16,010 nt of DNA from JAGHKQ01 sp041920565 (lineage in GTDB: Bacteria > Bacillota > Bacilli > Bacillales > Bacillaceae_G): NCBI GenBank assembly GCA_041920565.1, contig JBHGXS010000055.1, positions 1 to 16,010 of the forward strand, read 5' to 3'. The translations under genes were made by a program, and so were the position numbers. The notes under the pieces were generated by a model, which was given only the letters and a program-made list of their open reading frames with translations, was not told the DNA's origin and ran no database searches. Of the stretch, positions 15,092 to 16,010 are shown piece after piece. How positions within the stretch are numbered: the stretch's first letter is position 1; every line of letters begins with the position of its first letter.

Positions 15092-15448
15092 TTGATTTAA
15101 CATCATGAATCAGCTTCCTTGAATCTGCTTCATGAATTTTCTCCACAGTCTTGTTTATGTTTATTTAGCAATTCTTCTGTGAATTAACTGCGTAAAATAA
15201 ATATAAACAAGGCGACAAATTACTTAGATTAACTGATATACGAAAATTAAATTTCTTCGTGAAGCTACATCACAGAGTGATTTCCATTTGTTTCAGCTTT
15301 GCTTCCTTGAAATTACTTTGCAGAAACAAAGGTAAATCATCCGACAACCTTTTTTAAGGAACGCTTCATAAAAATGAAATCCATGGTACAAACTTAAAAA
15401 ATAAACCCTCTCAGTTTATTTTGTCCAGTTTGTCCTATTTTATACAAA
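15092..15448. repeat. Hairpin-rich spacer splitting the tRNA array
   Basis: About 357 bases without a gene between tRNA-Tyr and tRNA-Gln, where related bacteria have only a few bases. It holds a terminator near tRNA-Tyr and three imperfect inverted repeats: 15104-15134 (CATGAATCAG, 9/10), 15150-15211 (CTTGTTTATGTTTATTT, 16/17) and 15280-15337 (ATTTCCATTTGTTTCAGC, 15/18). The loops of the first and third contain the same 11-mer GCTTCCTTGAA (15113-15123 and 15301-15311). It could be a small miniature element or a native tRNA leader; I do not recognise it. Confidence 0.55.
15394..15422 (-). terminator. Possible terminator after tRNA-Tyr
   Basis: Minus strand: AAAATAAAC and GTTTATTTT (9 bp, AT-rich) around a 7-base loop GAGAGGG-like apex, followed by a T-rich run. 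The stem has only one G-C pair, so it may be weak or leaky. If it works, the downstream Gln-Lys-Gly-Ala tRNAs need another promoter. Confidence 0.5.
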
Positions 15449-15533
15449 TGGTGGAGGGGGACGGATTCGAACCGCCGAACCCATAGGGAGCGGATTTACA
15501 GTCCGCCGCGTTTAGCCACTTCGCTACCCCTCC
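15449..15533 (-). tRNA. tRNA-Tyr (anticodon GTA)
   Basis: 85-nt class II tRNA with a long variable arm. The stem GCGGA/TCCGC encloses CTGTAAA, and CCA is encoded. Confidence 0.96.
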
Positions 15534-15539
15534 GATATA

Positions 15540-15615
15540 TGGTGGAGGATGACGGGATCGAACCGCCGACCCCCTGCTTGTAAGGCAGGTGCTCTCCCAG
15601 CTGAGCTAATCCTCC
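15540..15615 (-). tRNA. tRNA-Val (anticodon TAC)
   Basis: 76-nt cloverleaf. The stem CCTGC/GCAGG encloses CTTACAA, the acceptor is GGAGGAT/ATCCTCC, and CCA is encoded. Confidence 0.96.
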
Positions 15616-15625
15616 ACATAATAAG

Positions 15626-15697
15626 TGACCCGTACGGGATTCGAACCCGTGTTACCGCCGTGAAAGGGCGGTGTCTTAACCACTTGACCAACGGGCC
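15626..15697 (-). tRNA. tRNA-Glu (anticodon TTC)
   Basis: 72-nt cloverleaf. The stem CCGCC/GGCGG encloses CTTTCAC and the acceptor is GGCCCGT/ACGGGTC with one G-U pair. CCA is not encoded. Confidence 0.96.
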
Positions 15698-15712
15698 AAA
15701 ATTTCAATGTAA

Positions 15713-15785
15713 AGCTTCCAACCGGGATCGAACCGGTGACCTCTTCCTTACCATGGAAGTACTCTGCCTACTGAGCTATGGAAGC
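15713..15785 (-). tRNA. tRNA-Thr (anticodon GGT)
   Basis: 73-nt cloverleaf. The stem CTTCC/GGAAG encloses ATGGTAA and the acceptor is GCTTCCA/TGGAAGC. CCA is not encoded. The D stem closes with a G-U pair (GCTC/GAGT). Confidence 0.95.
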
Positions 15786-15786
15786 A

Positions 15787-15861
15787 TGGCTCCGCAGGTA
15801 GGATTCGAACCTACGACCGTTCGGTTAACAGCCGAATGCTCTACCACTGAGCTACTGCGGA
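15787..15861 (-). tRNA. tRNA-Asn (anticodon GTT)
   Basis: 75-nt cloverleaf. The stem TTCGG/CCGAA encloses CTGTTAA, the acceptor is TCCGCAG/CTGCGGA, and CCA is encoded. It is the first tRNA after 5S, 9 bases away. Confidence 0.96.
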
Positions 15862-15870
15862 ACGATACAA

Positions 15871-15987
<117 letters not shown>

Positions 15988-16010
15988 CAATTTGAGACAA
16001 TTTCTATTAT

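Overview
The window looks chromosomal and comes from a low-GC Gram-positive of the genus Bacillus in the broad sense, near the B. cereus group. The housekeeping proteins GlmS, GlmM, CdaA, CdaR and arginase are all of Bacillus type. The gene order arginase - cdaA - cdaR - glmM - ribozyme - glmS lacks sigW-rsiW between rocF and cdaA, unlike B. subtilis. The tRNA order after the 5S gene (Asn-Thr-Glu-Val-Tyr-Gln-Lys-Gly-Ala) also fits. Species-level identity cannot be read from the sequence.

Region 1 (1-6578) is an AT-rich accessory island. It carries three unrecognised or weakly recognised small genes on the plus strand (one with a winged-helix-like segment), a cyclic-phosphate-processing receiver-domain (cREC) protein, and a convergent type III restriction-modification pair (mod then res, minus strand, overlapping by a few bases). 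The mod promoter lies between two copies of a 19-bp palindrome. The edge next to glmS has the anatomy of a Tn7-family right end: a terminal TGT followed by three head-to-tail 20-bp repeats that resemble Tn7 TnsB sites. This edge lies 25-27 bases after the glmS stop codon, which is where Tn7 inserts. No tns gene is visible; the rest of the element should lie left of base 1.

Region 2 (6579-12700, minus strand) makes amino-sugar precursors for the cell wall. A promoter before cdaA drives cdaA-cdaR-glmM (c-di-AMP synthase, its membrane regulator, phosphoglucosamine mutase). A terminator follows, then a separate promoter drives the glmS ribozyme and glmS. GlmS makes glucosamine-6-phosphate, GlmM isomerises it to glucosamine-1-phosphate, CdaA/CdaR couple the operon to c-di-AMP, and the ribozyme shuts glmS down when glucosamine-6-phosphate builds up.

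Region 3 (12700-14650) has rocF (arginase) on the minus strand and, divergently, a decayed GNAT/class-V-aminotransferase pseudogene.

Region 4 (14720-16010, minus strand) is the tail of an rRNA operon: 5S rRNA and nine tRNA genes. The array is split between Tyr and Gln by about 357 bases with no gene, which hold a terminator and three large imperfect hairpins.
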